A stretch of DNA of 64,000 nucleotides, from contig JAKAQO010000002.1 of the NCBI GenBank assembly GCA_021822495.1, forward strand, positions 208,667 through 272,666, given 5' to 3'. The position numbers and the translations under genes were made by a program. Shown here in pieces: positions 54,514-63,990 of the stretch. The stretch's first letter is position 1. Each line of letters begins with the position of its first letter. The notes below the pieces were generated by a model. That model made no database searches. It saw only the letters and a program-made list of their open reading frames with translations, and was not told where the DNA came from. Origin of the DNA: a bacterium. GTDB lineage: Bacteria; Elusimicrobiota; Elusimicrobia; UBA1565; UBA9628.

Positions 54514-55824
54514 TTACGACCGGCCCACGCCGCAATAGGTAAATCCCAAGGAACGCATTTTTTGGGGCTCGTAGAGATTGCGCCCATCAAGAATCAAAGG
54601 GTTTTTAAGAAGGCTAAAGACCCGCTTAAAATCCAGGTTCTTAAATTCCGGCCATTCCGTAACGACGGCGACGGCATCAACCCCTTGAAGGCATTGGTAA
54701 ACATCCTTGCACAAAGTGACTCCCTTCATCTGCGGCCAGGAAGCGGCCCGCTCAAGCGCCACAGGATCAGTGGCCCGAATCTTGACTCCGCGATCTTTAA
54801 GGTGAAGAGCGATATCCAAACTGGGCGCAAAGCGCATATCATCAGTATTGGGTTTAAACGCAAGCCCCAACATCGCGACGGTTTTCCCCTCTAGGTTCCA
54901 AAGATGCTCTTCCAATTTTCTCATAATCCAGGTCTTTTGAAATTCGTTGACCTCTTTAACCGCCTTGAGCATTTGAAAGTCATAGCCTTTTTTTCGCGCG
55001 ATCCAGTAAAAAGCTTCCAAGTCTTTCGGGAAGCAAAATCCGCCAAAGCCCACGCCGGCGTTAAAAAACATGGGACCGATTCGGCGGTCAAGGCCCATAC
55101 CCTTGGCAACCAGGGCCACATCAGCGCCCACTTTCTCGCACAAAATGGAAACCGCGTTGATATAAGAAATCTTCATCGCCAAGAAGGAATTAGATGCGTG
55201 TTTGATGAGTTCCGCGCTTTTGACATCAGTCACAAGAACGGTCGAGCGCAGGGGTTCATAAACTTTTCGCATCACTTTCTCCGCTCTAGGAGAAGACACT
55301 CCCAAGACAACCCGATCAGGATTCATAAAATCTTTAACGGCAGAGCCTTCGCTTAAAAACTCCGGGTTTGAGACGACGTCAAATTCCAGCCCTTTTTTAA
55401 CCAGGCGAGACACGGTCTTATACACCCACTCTCCGGTCTCAACCGGGACCGTCGATTTATCCACGATCACGGCATAAGCGGATAAATTCTTGGCCACTTC
55501 CGCCGCGACAGTTTCAACCGCGGACAAATCCGCCGAGCCGTCTTCCCGTGGAGGAGTGCCGACCGCGATAAAAACGACTTCCACGGGAGAATTTTTGATG
55601 CGCATTCCTTCTTTAATGGAAGACGCAAAAGAAAGTCTTTTATGGCGGGCATTTTTGGCGAATATCGCCTCTAACCCCGGCTCGTGAATGGGAACTTTTC
55701 CCGCTTTCAAAGCGGCCACTTTTTTCTTGTCCGAATCAACGCAGATGACCTCATGGCCAATTTCAGCCAAACACGAACCCGTCACGAGTCCCACATAACC
55801 GCAACCCACTACGCAAATTTTCAT
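54514..55824 (-). CDS. ugd: UDP-glucose 6-dehydrogenase
   Basis: Oxidises UDP-glucose to UDP-glucuronate for capsule or LPS sugars. 436 residues from the ATG at 55824 (AAGGAGA upstream). GCGYVGLVTG cofactor loop, NPEFLSEGSAVKDF and the catalytic Cys in GFGGFCFPKD (usually GGSCFPKD) are present, with the C-terminal UDP-binding GLAFKPNTDD. Could in principle use UDP-mannose-type substrates, but the motifs fit Ugd best. Confidence 0.94.
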   Translation of the reverse strand: MKICVVGCGYVGLVTGSCLAEIGHEVICVDSDKKKVAALKAGKVPIHEPGLEAIFAKNARHKRLSFASSIKEGMRIKNSPVEVVFIAVGTPPREDGSADLSAVETVAAEVAKNLSAYAVIVDKSTVPVETGEWVYKTVSRLVKKGLEFDVVSNPEFLSEGSAVKDFMNPDRVVLGVSSPRAEKVMRKVYEPLRSTVLVTDVKSAELIKHASNSFLAMKISYINAVSILCEKVGADVALVAKGMGLDRRIGPMFFNAGVGFGGFCFPKDLEAFYWIARKKGYDFQMLKAVKEVNEFQKTWIMRKLEEHLWNLEGKTVAMLGLAFKPNTDDMRFAPSLDIALHLKDRGVKIRATDPVALERAASWPQMKGVTLCKDVYQCLQGVDAVAVVTEWPEFKNLDFKRVFSLLKNPLILDGRNLYEPQKMRSLGFTYCGVGRS

Positions 55825-56017
55825 AATTTCTTTCTCCTTAAAAATTCTTAAAACCTCGACCAAAACATTTTATCAAATTTTAAATTTTTCGATTTTTTAA
55901 AATCGGCGAGCAAAGATAATTCGTTGATTGTCCCCAAAGACACAAGAATCACGGCCAAAATCTCCACAAGTAGGAAACAGGCCCAGAAATGTTAAAATAC
56001 ACTGACGTTAATTTTAC

Positions 56018-56091
56018 GGCGCGTTCGTCTAGCGGCCCAGGACGCTGCCCTCTCAAGGCAGAGATCACGGGTTCAAATCCCGTACGCGCCA
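56018..56091 (+). tRNA. tRNA-Glu (anticodon CTC)
   Basis: Acceptor GGCGCGT/ACGCGCC, anticodon arm CTGCC-CTCTCAA-GGCAG and TTCAAAT T-loop form a full cloverleaf, with discriminator A. CCA is not encoded. The penicillin-binding protein gene begins 25 bases downstream, so the two may share a transcript. The 190 bases upstream are AT-rich and hold no gene. Confidence 0.95.
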
Positions 56092-56116
56092 GATTTAAGC
56101 CGTAAAAAAATCAACT

Positions 56117-58456
56117 ATGCCGCGGCGCCATTTTTATTTTCTCTTTTTTATCATTCTTTTCTCTATTCTTGCCGGCTCCTGGACTCTTCGTCGCCTCCTC
56201 ATCGGCCTTCCCGACATTCGCACCCTTGAAAATTATACGCCTCCCCTGACGACCAAAATTTTTGACGTGAACGGAAAAACCATCGCCAGTTTCTCCATCC
56301 AAAGACGCACGCTTCTAACCCTCAACAAAATTCCCGTGGACATTCAAAACGCGGTCATCGCGGTCGAAGACGATCAATTCTTCCATCACTGGGGCATTTC
56401 TCCCAAGGGAATTATCCGTTCAGCCCTCATCGATCTTTTGCACGCCCGCGTCGTTCAAGGAGCTTCCACAATCACCCAGCAGCTGGCCAAGCAAGTTTTT
56501 CTCACTCCCCAAAGAACTATCTCCCGAAAAATTCGAGAGATACTGCTTGCCATTCAAATCGAACGCAATTTTTCAAAAGAAGAAATTCTTCAGCTTTATT
56601 TAAACCAAATTTATTTCGGAGAAGGGGCCTACGGCGTCGGCTCGGCCGCAAAAATTTATTTTGGGAAAGACGTTTCCGATCTCACTCTTCCCGACTGCGC
56701 GCTCTTGGCAGGCCTCATTCGTTCGCCCCGCGGCAATTCTCCCTTTCGGCATCCTAACCGCTCTAAAAGGCGGCGCGCGGTAGTTTTAGAAAGAATGTTT
56801 GAGCAAGGGATGATCACGGAAAAAGAAAAAGAAGACGCCAATAACGCGCCCATTCCTACCTCGCGCCCGGTGGGACCTGGAACTATGGCGCCTTTTTTTG
56901 TCGAACATATCCGGCAACGCCTGGAACAGGAATACGGCACCAACGCCGTCTGGAGAGGCGGGCTCAAAGTTTACACGACTTTAAATTTAGACATGCAGAA
57001 AATTGCCGAGCAAGCGATGGAAAAGCATCTCGCCGCCTTTGACGAAGCGGCGGCCAAAAGGCGGGAAGAAAAAGACGCGGAACTCGCCAAACAGGGAATC
57101 ACGGCTTCCACCGCGACACTGGGCCCAATTCAAGGCGCTTTTATTTTACAAGACGTTAAGACCGGCGCCATTCGGGCCATGATCGGCGGTCGGGGAAACT
57201 CAGTTTTCAACCGCGCCACTCAAGCCCGAAGGCAACCAGGCTCGACATTTAAACCTTTCGTTTGGGCGGCCGCTTTAAACTCGGGAATGACTCCCTCGAC
57301 TCTCATCAACGACAGTCCCGTCGCTTATTATTACGATGGGCGGGATTGGCGACTTTTGGAAGGCGCCACCGATCAGTACTCAATTAACCTCGCGACCCAA
57401 CCTTTCGCCAGCTCGCCTGATTTTAAAATTTGGGTTCCCAACGATTTTGACAGTAAGTTCTTTGGCATCATTACGCTCAGGCGCGCGCTGGAAGAATCTC
57501 GCAATGTCGTCTCTATTAAGCTCATTATGCGAATTGGGGCTCCCCTGGTCGTCAGTCTCGCCCATAAAGCGGGAATTTATTCGCATCTGGATGCCGTTCC
57601 TTCTTTAGGCCTGGGCTCTTCGGTGGTCAGCCCCCTTGAAATGGCCAACGCTTTCGGCACCTTCGCCAACGGCGGCATCCATGTCGTTCCCTACACCATC
57701 GAAAAAGTCGAGGACCGCAACGGACGGATTCTTGAAGAACACGTTCCCATCGAAAAATCCGCCATGTCTCCGCAACTGGCTTATTTGATTACTTATCTCC
57801 TTGAAGGCGTCGTTCAACATGGAACCGGAAGATATGCCCGCAGGCTTTTGCGCCCGGCAGCGGGAAAAACCGGAACGACCAACGACAATAAAGATCTTTG
57901 GTTTGTCGGCTTTACTCCGGGTTTAGTCGCCGCCGCCTGGATGGGTTATGATGATTTCACTTCTCTTGGGCGGCCTTCCGACATCACCGGAGGCTCGACA
58001 GTCGTCCCGTGGTGGACGGAAATCATGTCTCAAATTTTGAAAGGGACCCCCAAGGATGATTTTACCCCGCCCGATAAGATCGTTTTTCGTCCTATCGATA
58101 AGGTCAGCGGTTTTTTAGCCTTGCCTAGTTGTCCGCGCGGAAATATATTTTTAGAGGCCTATTTCCAAAACACGGAACCAACGACCTACTGTCCGCTCGA
58201 CCATAATCAGCCGCTTCCTCCCCAACTCGCCCAACTCTTGGAAAACCAGAAAAAATTAGAATTAGAAGCGGAAAGCGAGGGAACAAATATTCCCAATTCC
58301 TCAACCTCAACCGCCCAGGCGCCTTCGCCTCTTGCCCTTCCGGGAAGCGCCCAGCCAGCGATATCCTCAGAAACTAACGTCAACGCTGAACCCCCCAAAA
58401 ACTCACAGCCGGAAAATGACAACGGGGAAGATTCGACGCCCTTTATTCTACAGTAG
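56117..58456 (+). CDS. Penicillin-binding protein 1A (bifunctional)
   Basis: Class A PBP polymerising and cross-linking peptidoglycan in the periplasm. 779 residues: membrane anchor (about 7-22), GT51 transglycosylase (about 55-230, Glu84 in EDDQFFHHWG, STITQQLAK), and the transpeptidase with Ser376 in GSTFK, SRN and KTGTT. The tail from about 700 is Pro/Ser/Asn-rich and low complexity. The ATG has no clear Shine-Dalgarno and lies just after tRNA-Glu. Confidence 0.95.
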   Translation: MPRRHFYFLFFIILFSILAGSWTLRRLLIGLPDIRTLENYTPPLTTKIFDVNGKTIASFSIQRRTLLTLNKIPVDIQNAVIAVEDDQFFHHWGISPKGIIRSALIDLLHARVVQGASTITQQLAKQVFLTPQRTISRKIREILLAIQIERNFSKEEILQLYLNQIYFGEGAYGVGSAAKIYFGKDVSDLTLPDCALLAGLIRSPRGNSPFRHPNRSKRRRAVVLERMFEQGMITEKEKEDANNAPIPTSRPVGPGTMAPFFVEHIRQRLEQEYGTNAVWRGGLKVYTTLNLDMQKIAEQAMEKHLAAFDEAAAKRREEKDAELAKQGITASTATLGPIQGAFILQDVKTGAIRAMIGGRGNSVFNRATQARRQPGSTFKPFVWAAALNSGMTPSTLINDSPVAYYYDGRDWRLLEGATDQYSINLATQPFASSPDFKIWVPNDFDSKFFGIITLRRALEESRNVVSIKLIMRIGAPLVVSLAHKAGIYSHLDAVPSLGLGSSVVSPLEMANAFGTFANGGIHVVPYTIEKVEDRNGRILEEHVPIEKSAMSPQLAYLITYLLEGVVQHGTGRYARRLLRPAAGKTGTTNDNKDLWFVGFTPGLVAAAWMGYDDFTSLGRPSDITGGSTVVPWWTEIMSQILKGTPKDDFTPPDKIVFRPIDKVSGFLALPSCPRGNIFLEAYFQNTEPTTYCPLDHNQPLPPQLAQLLENQKKLELEAESEGTNIPNSSTSTAQAPSPLALPGSAQPAISSETNVNAEPPKNSQPENDNGEDSTPFILQ

Positions 58457-58468
58457 CTTTAAGGGAAA

Positions 58469-59827
58469 TTAGGCCACCATCAGGGAGGCGACGCGGAAAG
58501 TCGGGGAACCCGTGCTTCCATAAAAAGTGAGGTCCGAACCAATGGCGTCAATTCCGCCGAGAATATCGAGAATATTTCCGGAAATCATCGCATTTTTGAC
58601 GGCATGGGTGACGCGCCCGCCCTCGACCGCCAAGCCCGAGGCTCCCACGGAAAACTCTCCAGAAATGGGATCCGCCATGTGCATTCCCATGACTTCGATT
58701 AAAACCAGCCCGCGAGAAGTTTGGGAGATAATTTCGTCATAAGAAAGCTTCCCCGGCTTTAAATAAAAATTAGAAGAAGACGGGCTTGGAAGCCCCTTGA
58801 AAGACCCGCGGGAAGCGGATCCATTGGAAAGGCGGCCTTCTTTTTTGGCGGTATAAAAATCATAGAAGTATTCTTTTAATATTCCACCCTCAATCATGGT
58901 TTTAGGCTGAGTGGGAAGGCCCTCGTCGTCATAAAGAGAACTCCCAAGACCGGCCTCCATCCAAGGATCGTCGATCAAGGAAACCTGTCCCGCGGCGACC
59001 TTAGCCCCCAATTTCCCGGCAAGCAAAGATTTCCCCCGTTGAATTTGATCGGCGCATAAGAGGTCAGAGATAATTTCAAGAAACTCAACCGCCACCATGG
59101 GCGGAAAAATCACGGAGCGAGCCGACGTCGAAATTTTTTTCGATCCCAAAAGGCATACTCCCCGTTCCGCCGCCTCCCGGCCAATTTTCTGAAAATCCAA
59201 GGCCTCTTTTCCGCGCAAGGATTGAAAAGCCGATCCTATCTGCACCTCGGAAGAATCTTTAGCCATCACTGAAAGCCCCGCGCTCACCGAGGTTCCCGAC
59301 TCATACGCCGAAACGCCCAGGGTATTTTCAATGGCGACTTCCGACTCCATCTCACCGTAACCTGCGCGCAAAGCGGAAACGACCCGGGGCGTCTTTAAAG
59401 CCGTCTGTTGCATCGCCTCCAAGCGCGGAAACAAAACATCCCAGTCTTCCTTAAAAAGAGAATGGTCTTTGAGAGTTTTCATCCACGCCCCGTTTTCCTT
59501 GGAAAGAACCGGCTCAGGAAACCCCTTATGATTGTCTTGTTCAAGATACGGAGTATGCGCCAAAGCCTGGGCGTACAATTCCTTAATTGCGTCGATAGAA
59601 ATCTTAGACGCCGAGGAAAAGCCAATGCGCCCGTCTTTAAACACACGCAATCCCACGCCTTCCGATGAGTCATACTGAATGCCGTTGAGTTTCCCTTCTC
59701 TAAATTCCGCTCCCCGCTCTTTAGCGCGAGAAATATAAATTTCAATCTCGGTCCCTTTCGGACGATTTTTTTTAATCCACTCTAGGCCCTCTTGAGCGAC
59801 ATCTTTCAAAGATTTTTGCGATTCCAT
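58469..59827 (-). CDS. pmbA: TldD/PmbA-family protein, PmbA-like
   Basis: 452 residues from the ATG at 59827 (GGAGAGG upstream). It has the N-terminal EIYISRAKERGAEFREGKLNG region and the C-terminal MGMHMADPISGEFSVGASG motif of PmbA/TldE, the partner lacking the HExxxH zinc site of TldD. With TldD it forms a protease that trims unfolded peptides (microcin maturation, CcdA turnover). No tldD is in the window. It starts one base after the small membrane-protein stop. Confidence 0.88.
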   Translation of the reverse strand: MESQKSLKDVAQEGLEWIKKNRPKGTEIEIYISRAKERGAEFREGKLNGIQYDSSEGVGLRVFKDGRIGFSSASKISIDAIKELYAQALAHTPYLEQDNHKGFPEPVLSKENGAWMKTLKDHSLFKEDWDVLFPRLEAMQQTALKTPRVVSALRAGYGEMESEVAIENTLGVSAYESGTSVSAGLSVMAKDSSEVQIGSAFQSLRGKEALDFQKIGREAAERGVCLLGSKKISTSARSVIFPPMVAVEFLEIISDLLCADQIQRGKSLLAGKLGAKVAAGQVSLIDDPWMEAGLGSSLYDDEGLPTQPKTMIEGGILKEYFYDFYTAKKEGRLSNGSASRGSFKGLPSPSSSNFYLKPGKLSYDEIISQTSRGLVLIEVMGMHMADPISGEFSVGASGLAVEGGRVTHAVKNAMISGNILDILGGIDAIGSDLTFYGSTGSPTFRVASLMVA

Positions 59828-59828
59828 G

Positions 59829-60038
59829 TTAACCTCTCCACCCGACATAAAGAAAAAACAAAGCGAGGAGGAGAAAAAAAACTCCCCATTTTTTGCGCTC
59901 AAGATTAAGATAGGCGTCGTTTAATACCGTCTCTCTCAAAAATGAATTAAAACGACTGATGATGTCCGGTCGGTAAAGATGCCCCAGGCCCAATCCCAGG
60001 AAAACCAACCCCACCGCCAAATCAAGCAAAGATTTCAT
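59829..60038 (-). CDS. Small two-helix membrane protein
   Basis: 69 residues from the ATG at 60038. Two hydrophobic segments (about 4-20 and 50-66) flank a charged loop with PDIISRFN and ERKKWG. Family unknown. The ATG is one base after the pth stop and the stop one base before the pmbA ATG, so it is tightly coupled to both, which is the main reason to believe it is a real gene. Confidence 0.7.
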   Translation of the reverse strand: MKSLLDLAVGLVFLGLGLGHLYRPDIISRFNSFLRETVLNDAYLNLERKKWGVFFLLLALFFLYVGWRG

Positions 60039-60039
60039 T

Positions 60040-60603
60040 TTAATCGCTCGGGGCGTTGTAGCAAGACATCGCTTTGGCAAAATTTTCATGAACCGCGCAA
60101 AGAGCCGCCTCTTTCGCCGAGGAAATCATTTTTTCAAGCGCGAGACGTTCTTCTTTTCTGAAAACTCCCAAAACAAAGGACGCGCCGTCAATTTCCGGAG
60201 GACGCGGGCCGATTCCAAGACGGAGCCGCGGAATATTCTCCGTGTTTAACTCCCCAGATACAGATTTCATGCCGTTATGCCCGCCGGAAGAGCCTTGTTC
60301 CCGCAGACGAATTTGACCCAGGGGAAGAGACAGATCGTCAAAACAAACCAAGACTTCCGAAGGCGGGATTTTATAGAAGCGTAAAAGAGGCGCGACAAAA
60401 CGCCCGGACTCATTCATATAGGTCAAGGGTTTGGCCAAAATAAAGTCGGGCATGACCAGATACTCCCCAAGACCGCCGGGCCAGGACTTCCAAGAAGCGC
60501 CGTCAGAAAGCGCATCAGCCAGCATGAAACCGGCATTGTGGCGAGTTAAAGCATAGCGCGCCCCTGGATTTCCAAGGCCGACTATCACGCGCACGCCAGA
60601 CAA
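60040..60603 (-). CDS. pth: Peptidyl-tRNA hydrolase
   Basis: Recycles peptidyl-tRNA released from stalled ribosomes. About 187 residues. GLGNPGARYALTRHNAGF (catalytic His), KPLTYMNESG, FDDLSLPLG and GSSGGHNGMKS are all family motifs. The start is uncertain: TTG at 60603 or GTG at 60594 or 60588, all in the same frame; no ATG is available. It follows rplY by 8 bases, the common pairing. Confidence 0.94.
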   Translation of the reverse strand: MSGVRVIVGLGNPGARYALTRHNAGFMLADALSDGASWKSWPGGLGEYLVMPDFILAKPLTYMNESGRFVAPLLRFYKIPPSEVLVCFDDLSLPLGQIRLREQGSSGGHNGMKSVSGELNTENIPRLRLGIGPRPPEIDGASFVLGVFRKEERLALEKMISSAKEAALCAVHENFAKAMSCYNAPSD

Positions 60604-60611
60604 TTTTTTGC

Positions 60612-61376
60612 CTACTTCTTGTCCGGTTGCTTACCTTTTTCAGGCGCTTTAGCCGCAGCCGCCTTTGCGTCGCCGCCAGCCGCCGGAGCCTTGGCATCCT
60701 TGGCCAGTTTGCCTTCCTCGTCTTTCTTACCCTTGGTCGAACTGCTTTCAGGCTCCGCCGCGGTACCTGCCGCCGCAACAACCTCAGCCGCGACCGCCGG
60801 GGCCGCCGCCGCTTCTTCCTTGAAGGTCGAAACATGAACGACACGGTGTTCGGGGTTATCCAAGACCTCGACATCGGAGGGCACTTTCAAATCCTTAACC
60901 GATAAGTGCTGGTTGATTTCCAAAGACGACACATCCACTTCGATAGACGCCGGGATATGCGTTGGAAGAGCGCGGATGGACAAAAAGCGAAGCTCATGCT
61001 GGAGAATTCCGCCGGAATTTTTAACCCCGGAGGCTTCTCCGATGATATGGAGAGGAACTTTCGCCTCGATTTTTCTCGTCAGGGAAATTCTCTGAAAATC
61101 CGCGTGAATCGGGCGTTCGCTGACTGGATGGCGCTGTAAATCTTTTAAGATCACGGTCTCGGTTCCATTGCCATCAATTTTTAAATGGATGACGGCGTTG
61201 AGTCCGCCTTTCTTGCGAGTCGCCAATAAATTGCGCTCATCAAGAGAAACTGAAAAAGGAGGTTTTCCTTCTCCATAAATAACGGCGGGGATATTAAAAC
61301 TTCCGCGCAAGCCCGAAAGCTCTTTTTTCGTCGATTTTCCGTCTCGTTTGATTGCAACCAATTCTAATTCTTCCAT
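60612..61376 (-). CDS. rplY: 50S ribosomal protein L25 (CTC form) with Ala/Lys-rich tail
   Basis: 254 residues. The 5S rRNA-binding N-terminal domain (about 1-95) and the beta-rich TL5/CTC C-terminal domain (to about 190) are followed by a low-complexity tail rich in Ala, Glu, Gly and Lys. AGGGG precedes the ATG. Part of the usual prs-rplY-pth string. Confidence 0.93.
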   Translation of the reverse strand: MEELELVAIKRDGKSTKKELSGLRGSFNIPAVIYGEGKPPFSVSLDERNLLATRKKGGLNAVIHLKIDGNGTETVILKDLQRHPVSERPIHADFQRISLTRKIEAKVPLHIIGEASGVKNSGGILQHELRFLSIRALPTHIPASIEVDVSSLEINQHLSVKDLKVPSDVEVLDNPEHRVVHVSTFKEEAAAAPAVAAEVVAAAGTAAEPESSSTKGKKDEEGKLAKDAKAPAAGGDAKAAAAKAPEKGKQPDKK

Positions 61377-61405
61377 ATTTAACCCCTCTACCTTCTATCC
61401 TTATA

Positions 61406-62413
61406 TTATATAAAAAGAGCGCTGATAGATTCTCCTTTATAATTTCTGGCGATCGCTTCTCCCATTAAGGGCGCGATGGATAAAATTTTGATTTTATCTG
61501 ATAGCATACCCGTGAAAGGAATCGAATCAGTCAAAATCAATTCCTCAAGCATGGACTTTTTAATCAGATCGTGGGCCTCGCCGGACAAAACTCCGTGGAC
61601 GCACGCGGCATAAACTTTCAAAGCCCCCTCGGATTTGAGCCTTTCGGCCACCTTCACCAAGGTCCCGCCCGTGTCAATCATGTCATCTAAAATAATCGCG
61701 TTCTTTTTATTAATGTCGCCGATGATATTATAAACCGAAGCCTCATTGGGGCGCGGGCGGCGTTTATCCACGATGACCAATTGCGCCGAAAGCCTTTTGG
61801 CGAAAGCCCGGGCCCGCTCAACCCCCCCAACATCCGGGCTCACGACAACCAAGTTTTTAATATTTTTTTTGGCTATATAATCGAGGAAAATCGGGGCAGC
61901 AAAAAGGTGATCGACGGGAATATCAAAAAAGCCCTGAATTTGGGCCGCGTGCAAATCCATGGTGATGACGCGGTTGGCTCCTGCAGTTGTAATCAAATTA
62001 GCCACCAACTTGGAAGAAATCGGAACGCGAGGAGAAGTCTTCCGATCGGCGCGGGCATAGCCGAAATAAGGAATGACCGCCGTAATTCTTCCAGCAGAGG
62101 CCCGGCGCAAAGCGTCAATCATGATTAAAAGTTCCAGTAAATTCTCGTTGACCGGGCGACAGGTAGGCTGAACAACATAACAATCCACCCCGCGAACATT
62201 CTCATTGATTTGGAGGTTGATTTCGCCATCGGCAAAACGCGAAACGGAGGCGTTGCCACAGGAAAGACCCAGATAGCGGCAAATGGCCTCGGCCAAAGGA
62301 GGATTGGAGTTTCCCGAGAAAATCTTAATTCCGACAAAATTTTTAGACGGACCCAAGCGTTGATGATGATGTTTTTGCCTATTAATTGGAATATCCATAG
62401 TGACTTTATCCAT
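61406..62413 (-). CDS. prs: Ribose-phosphate pyrophosphokinase
   Basis: Makes PRPP from ribose-5-phosphate and ATP. 335 residues from the ATG at 62413; an ATG at 62398 would give a more usual N terminus. SRFADGEI, the RADRKTSPRVPISSK flexible loop with the catalytic Lys/Arg, DLHAAQIQGFFD and the PRPP loop DDMIDTGGT are present. It starts 7 bases after the glmU stop. Confidence 0.95.
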   Translation of the reverse strand: MDKVTMDIPINRQKHHHQRLGPSKNFVGIKIFSGNSNPPLAEAICRYLGLSCGNASVSRFADGEINLQINENVRGVDCYVVQPTCRPVNENLLELLIMIDALRRASAGRITAVIPYFGYARADRKTSPRVPISSKLVANLITTAGANRVITMDLHAAQIQGFFDIPVDHLFAAPIFLDYIAKKNIKNLVVVSPDVGGVERARAFAKRLSAQLVIVDKRRPRPNEASVYNIIGDINKKNAIILDDMIDTGGTLVKVAERLKSEGALKVYAACVHGVLSGEAHDLIKKSMLEELILTDSIPFTGMLSDKIKILSIAPLMGEAIARNYKGESISALFI

Positions 62414-62420
62414 GCGTAGT

Positions 62421-63836
62421 TTATACCTTATTGACTTGCCGCGCCCGCGCAAAGGCCTTAGCCTTGGCCGGAACATCCTCGGTAATCGTCGATCCCGCAG
62501 CAATAAGAGCTTGACGCCCGACCTTGACCGGAGCGACCAAATTCACGTTGGAGCCGACAAACGCGCCAGTTTCAATGACTGTCTGATTTTTCTTTTTTCC
62601 ATCGAAGTTGCAAGTAATCGTGCCCGCGCCGACATTGACGTTGTCTCCAATTTCCGCATCCCCGATATAGCTGAGATGACTGACCTTTGATCCCGTTCCA
62701 ATACGGGAAGCCTTCACCTCGCTGAAATTGCCAATCCGAACCTTGGGGCCAATCACGGAACCTGGGCGGATATGGGAAAAGGGCCCGATCTCGCTTCTGT
62801 CCATTAAACGGCAGGAATCCAACCGCGACATTTCGATTTCGCATTCTGCGCCGATTTCCACGTTGGAAAGTTTTGAGAAAGCACCAATTCGAGTTTTTTT
62901 CCCAATTTTACTTTTTCCCGCGATCATCACAAAGGGCTCAATGATTACGTCACGGGCGATATCCACGTCGCAATCAACATGAACCGAGGCTGGATCTTTA
63001 ACCGTAACCCCAGATAACATCAAACGCTCTAAAATCCGGCGATTCATGATGCGCTCCGCTGCCGCTAATTGAACCCGCGTATTCACCCCTAGAGCCTCTT
63101 CGGAATTAGGAGTCAAATGCACGCCAATTCGCCCGCCCTTAGAACGGAGAATTTCAAGAATATCGGTCAAGAAATGCTCTTTTTTCTCGCCCTTAGCTCC
63201 AATCTCCTTGAGACCCTCAACGAGCGCGTTGACCTCAAAGATATAGGAACCGGAATTAATTTCATTGATTGCGGCTTCCTTGGGAGTCGCCAGCGTCTCT
63301 TCAACGATTTTAAGGACTTCACCCAGCGGACTCCGGATGACCCGCCCATAACCTTTCGGGTTTGAAACCTTGGCGCTTAGAAGGGTCGCTAAATTATTGT
63401 GCGCCTGATGATTTTGAATCAGGGAATAAAGGCTTTCGTAGGTAAGGAGAGGAGTATCCGCGCAGAGAACCACGACAGACTTAAATTTTTTCAGAAACGG
63501 CAAAGATTCCAAGACCGCATTTCCGCTCCCCAAAAGTTTTTTCTGAATAATAAATTGAGGCGGTTTTGAAATAGAACATTCCTTAAACATCTCTTGGGCG
63601 GATTTTTTGACGATTTCCACCTGATGGCCTATGACGACCCCAATTGAAGCGGGCTTTAAAGCCAAAGCGACACGCAAAACATGAAAAAGCATCGGCCGTC
63701 CGCAGATGGGATGAAGAACTTTCGGAAGTTCGGACTCCATTCTGGTTCCGCTTCCCGCGGCTAAAATCAAAACCGCGATCTGGGAATTTTTAACGGGTTT
63801 GACGGGAATATCGTTGCGGCCATAGATGAAAGCCAT
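62421..63836 (-). CDS. glmU: Bifunctional GlmU (N-acetylglucosamine-1-phosphate uridyltransferase / acetyltransferase)
   Basis: Makes UDP-GlcNAc for peptidoglycan and LPS. 471 residues: N-terminal pyrophosphorylase with LAAGSGTRM (followed by PKVLHP) and CADTPLL; C-terminal left-handed beta-helix of hexapeptide repeats (about 255-450) with the acetyltransferase His/Asn region around SYIGDAEIGDN. An N-terminal extension of about 20 residues is present; GAGGAGG just ahead of the ATG at 63836 supports that start. Lies 23 bases after tRNA-Gln. Confidence 0.96.
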   Translation of the reverse strand: MAFIYGRNDIPVKPVKNSQIAVLILAAGSGTRMESELPKVLHPICGRPMLFHVLRVALALKPASIGVVIGHQVEIVKKSAQEMFKECSISKPPQFIIQKKLLGSGNAVLESLPFLKKFKSVVVLCADTPLLTYESLYSLIQNHQAHNNLATLLSAKVSNPKGYGRVIRSPLGEVLKIVEETLATPKEAAINEINSGSYIFEVNALVEGLKEIGAKGEKKEHFLTDILEILRSKGGRIGVHLTPNSEEALGVNTRVQLAAAERIMNRRILERLMLSGVTVKDPASVHVDCDVDIARDVIIEPFVMIAGKSKIGKKTRIGAFSKLSNVEIGAECEIEMSRLDSCRLMDRSEIGPFSHIRPGSVIGPKVRIGNFSEVKASRIGTGSKVSHLSYIGDAEIGDNVNVGAGTITCNFDGKKKNQTVIETGAFVGSNVNLVAPVKVGRQALIAAGSTITEDVPAKAKAFARARQVNKV

Positions 63837-63859
63837 TAAGCCTCCTCGGTAAAACCGCG

Positions 63860-63930
63860 CTCCCAGGCCTGGGCTCGAACCAGGAATAACGGATTCAAAG
63901 TCCGCTGTGATACCATTTCACCACCTGGGA
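63860..63930 (-). tRNA. tRNA-Gln (anticodon TTG)
   Basis: Acceptor TCCCAGG/CCTGGGA, anticodon arm GCGGA-CTTTGAA-TCCGT and TTCGAGC T-loop make a full cloverleaf with discriminator G. CCA is not encoded. A promoter lies about 30 bases upstream and glmU follows on the same strand. Confidence 0.93.
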
Positions 63931-63962
63931 ATAAATCGCAATTTTCATAATAATTTCCATCT

Positions 63963-63990
63963 ATTTTAGCAAATGCATCGGCTTCGGCAA
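63963..63990 (-). promoter_or_regulatory. Promoter of the tRNA-Gln-glmU transcript
   Basis: On the minus strand TTGCCG (63990-63985), a 16-base spacer and TAAAAT (63968-63963), with the tRNA starting about 25 bases beyond the expected transcription start. Confidence 0.55.

Noticed and set aside
55825..56017. A gene or RNA in the 193-base gap before tRNA-Glu
   Set aside because: AT-rich, no open frame with a ribosome binding site and no stable fold seen; probably promoter DNA only.
60619..60837. Ala/Ser-rich open frames opposite the rplY tail
   Set aside because: They are mirror readings of the low-complexity Ala/Lys tail of L25, without start context.
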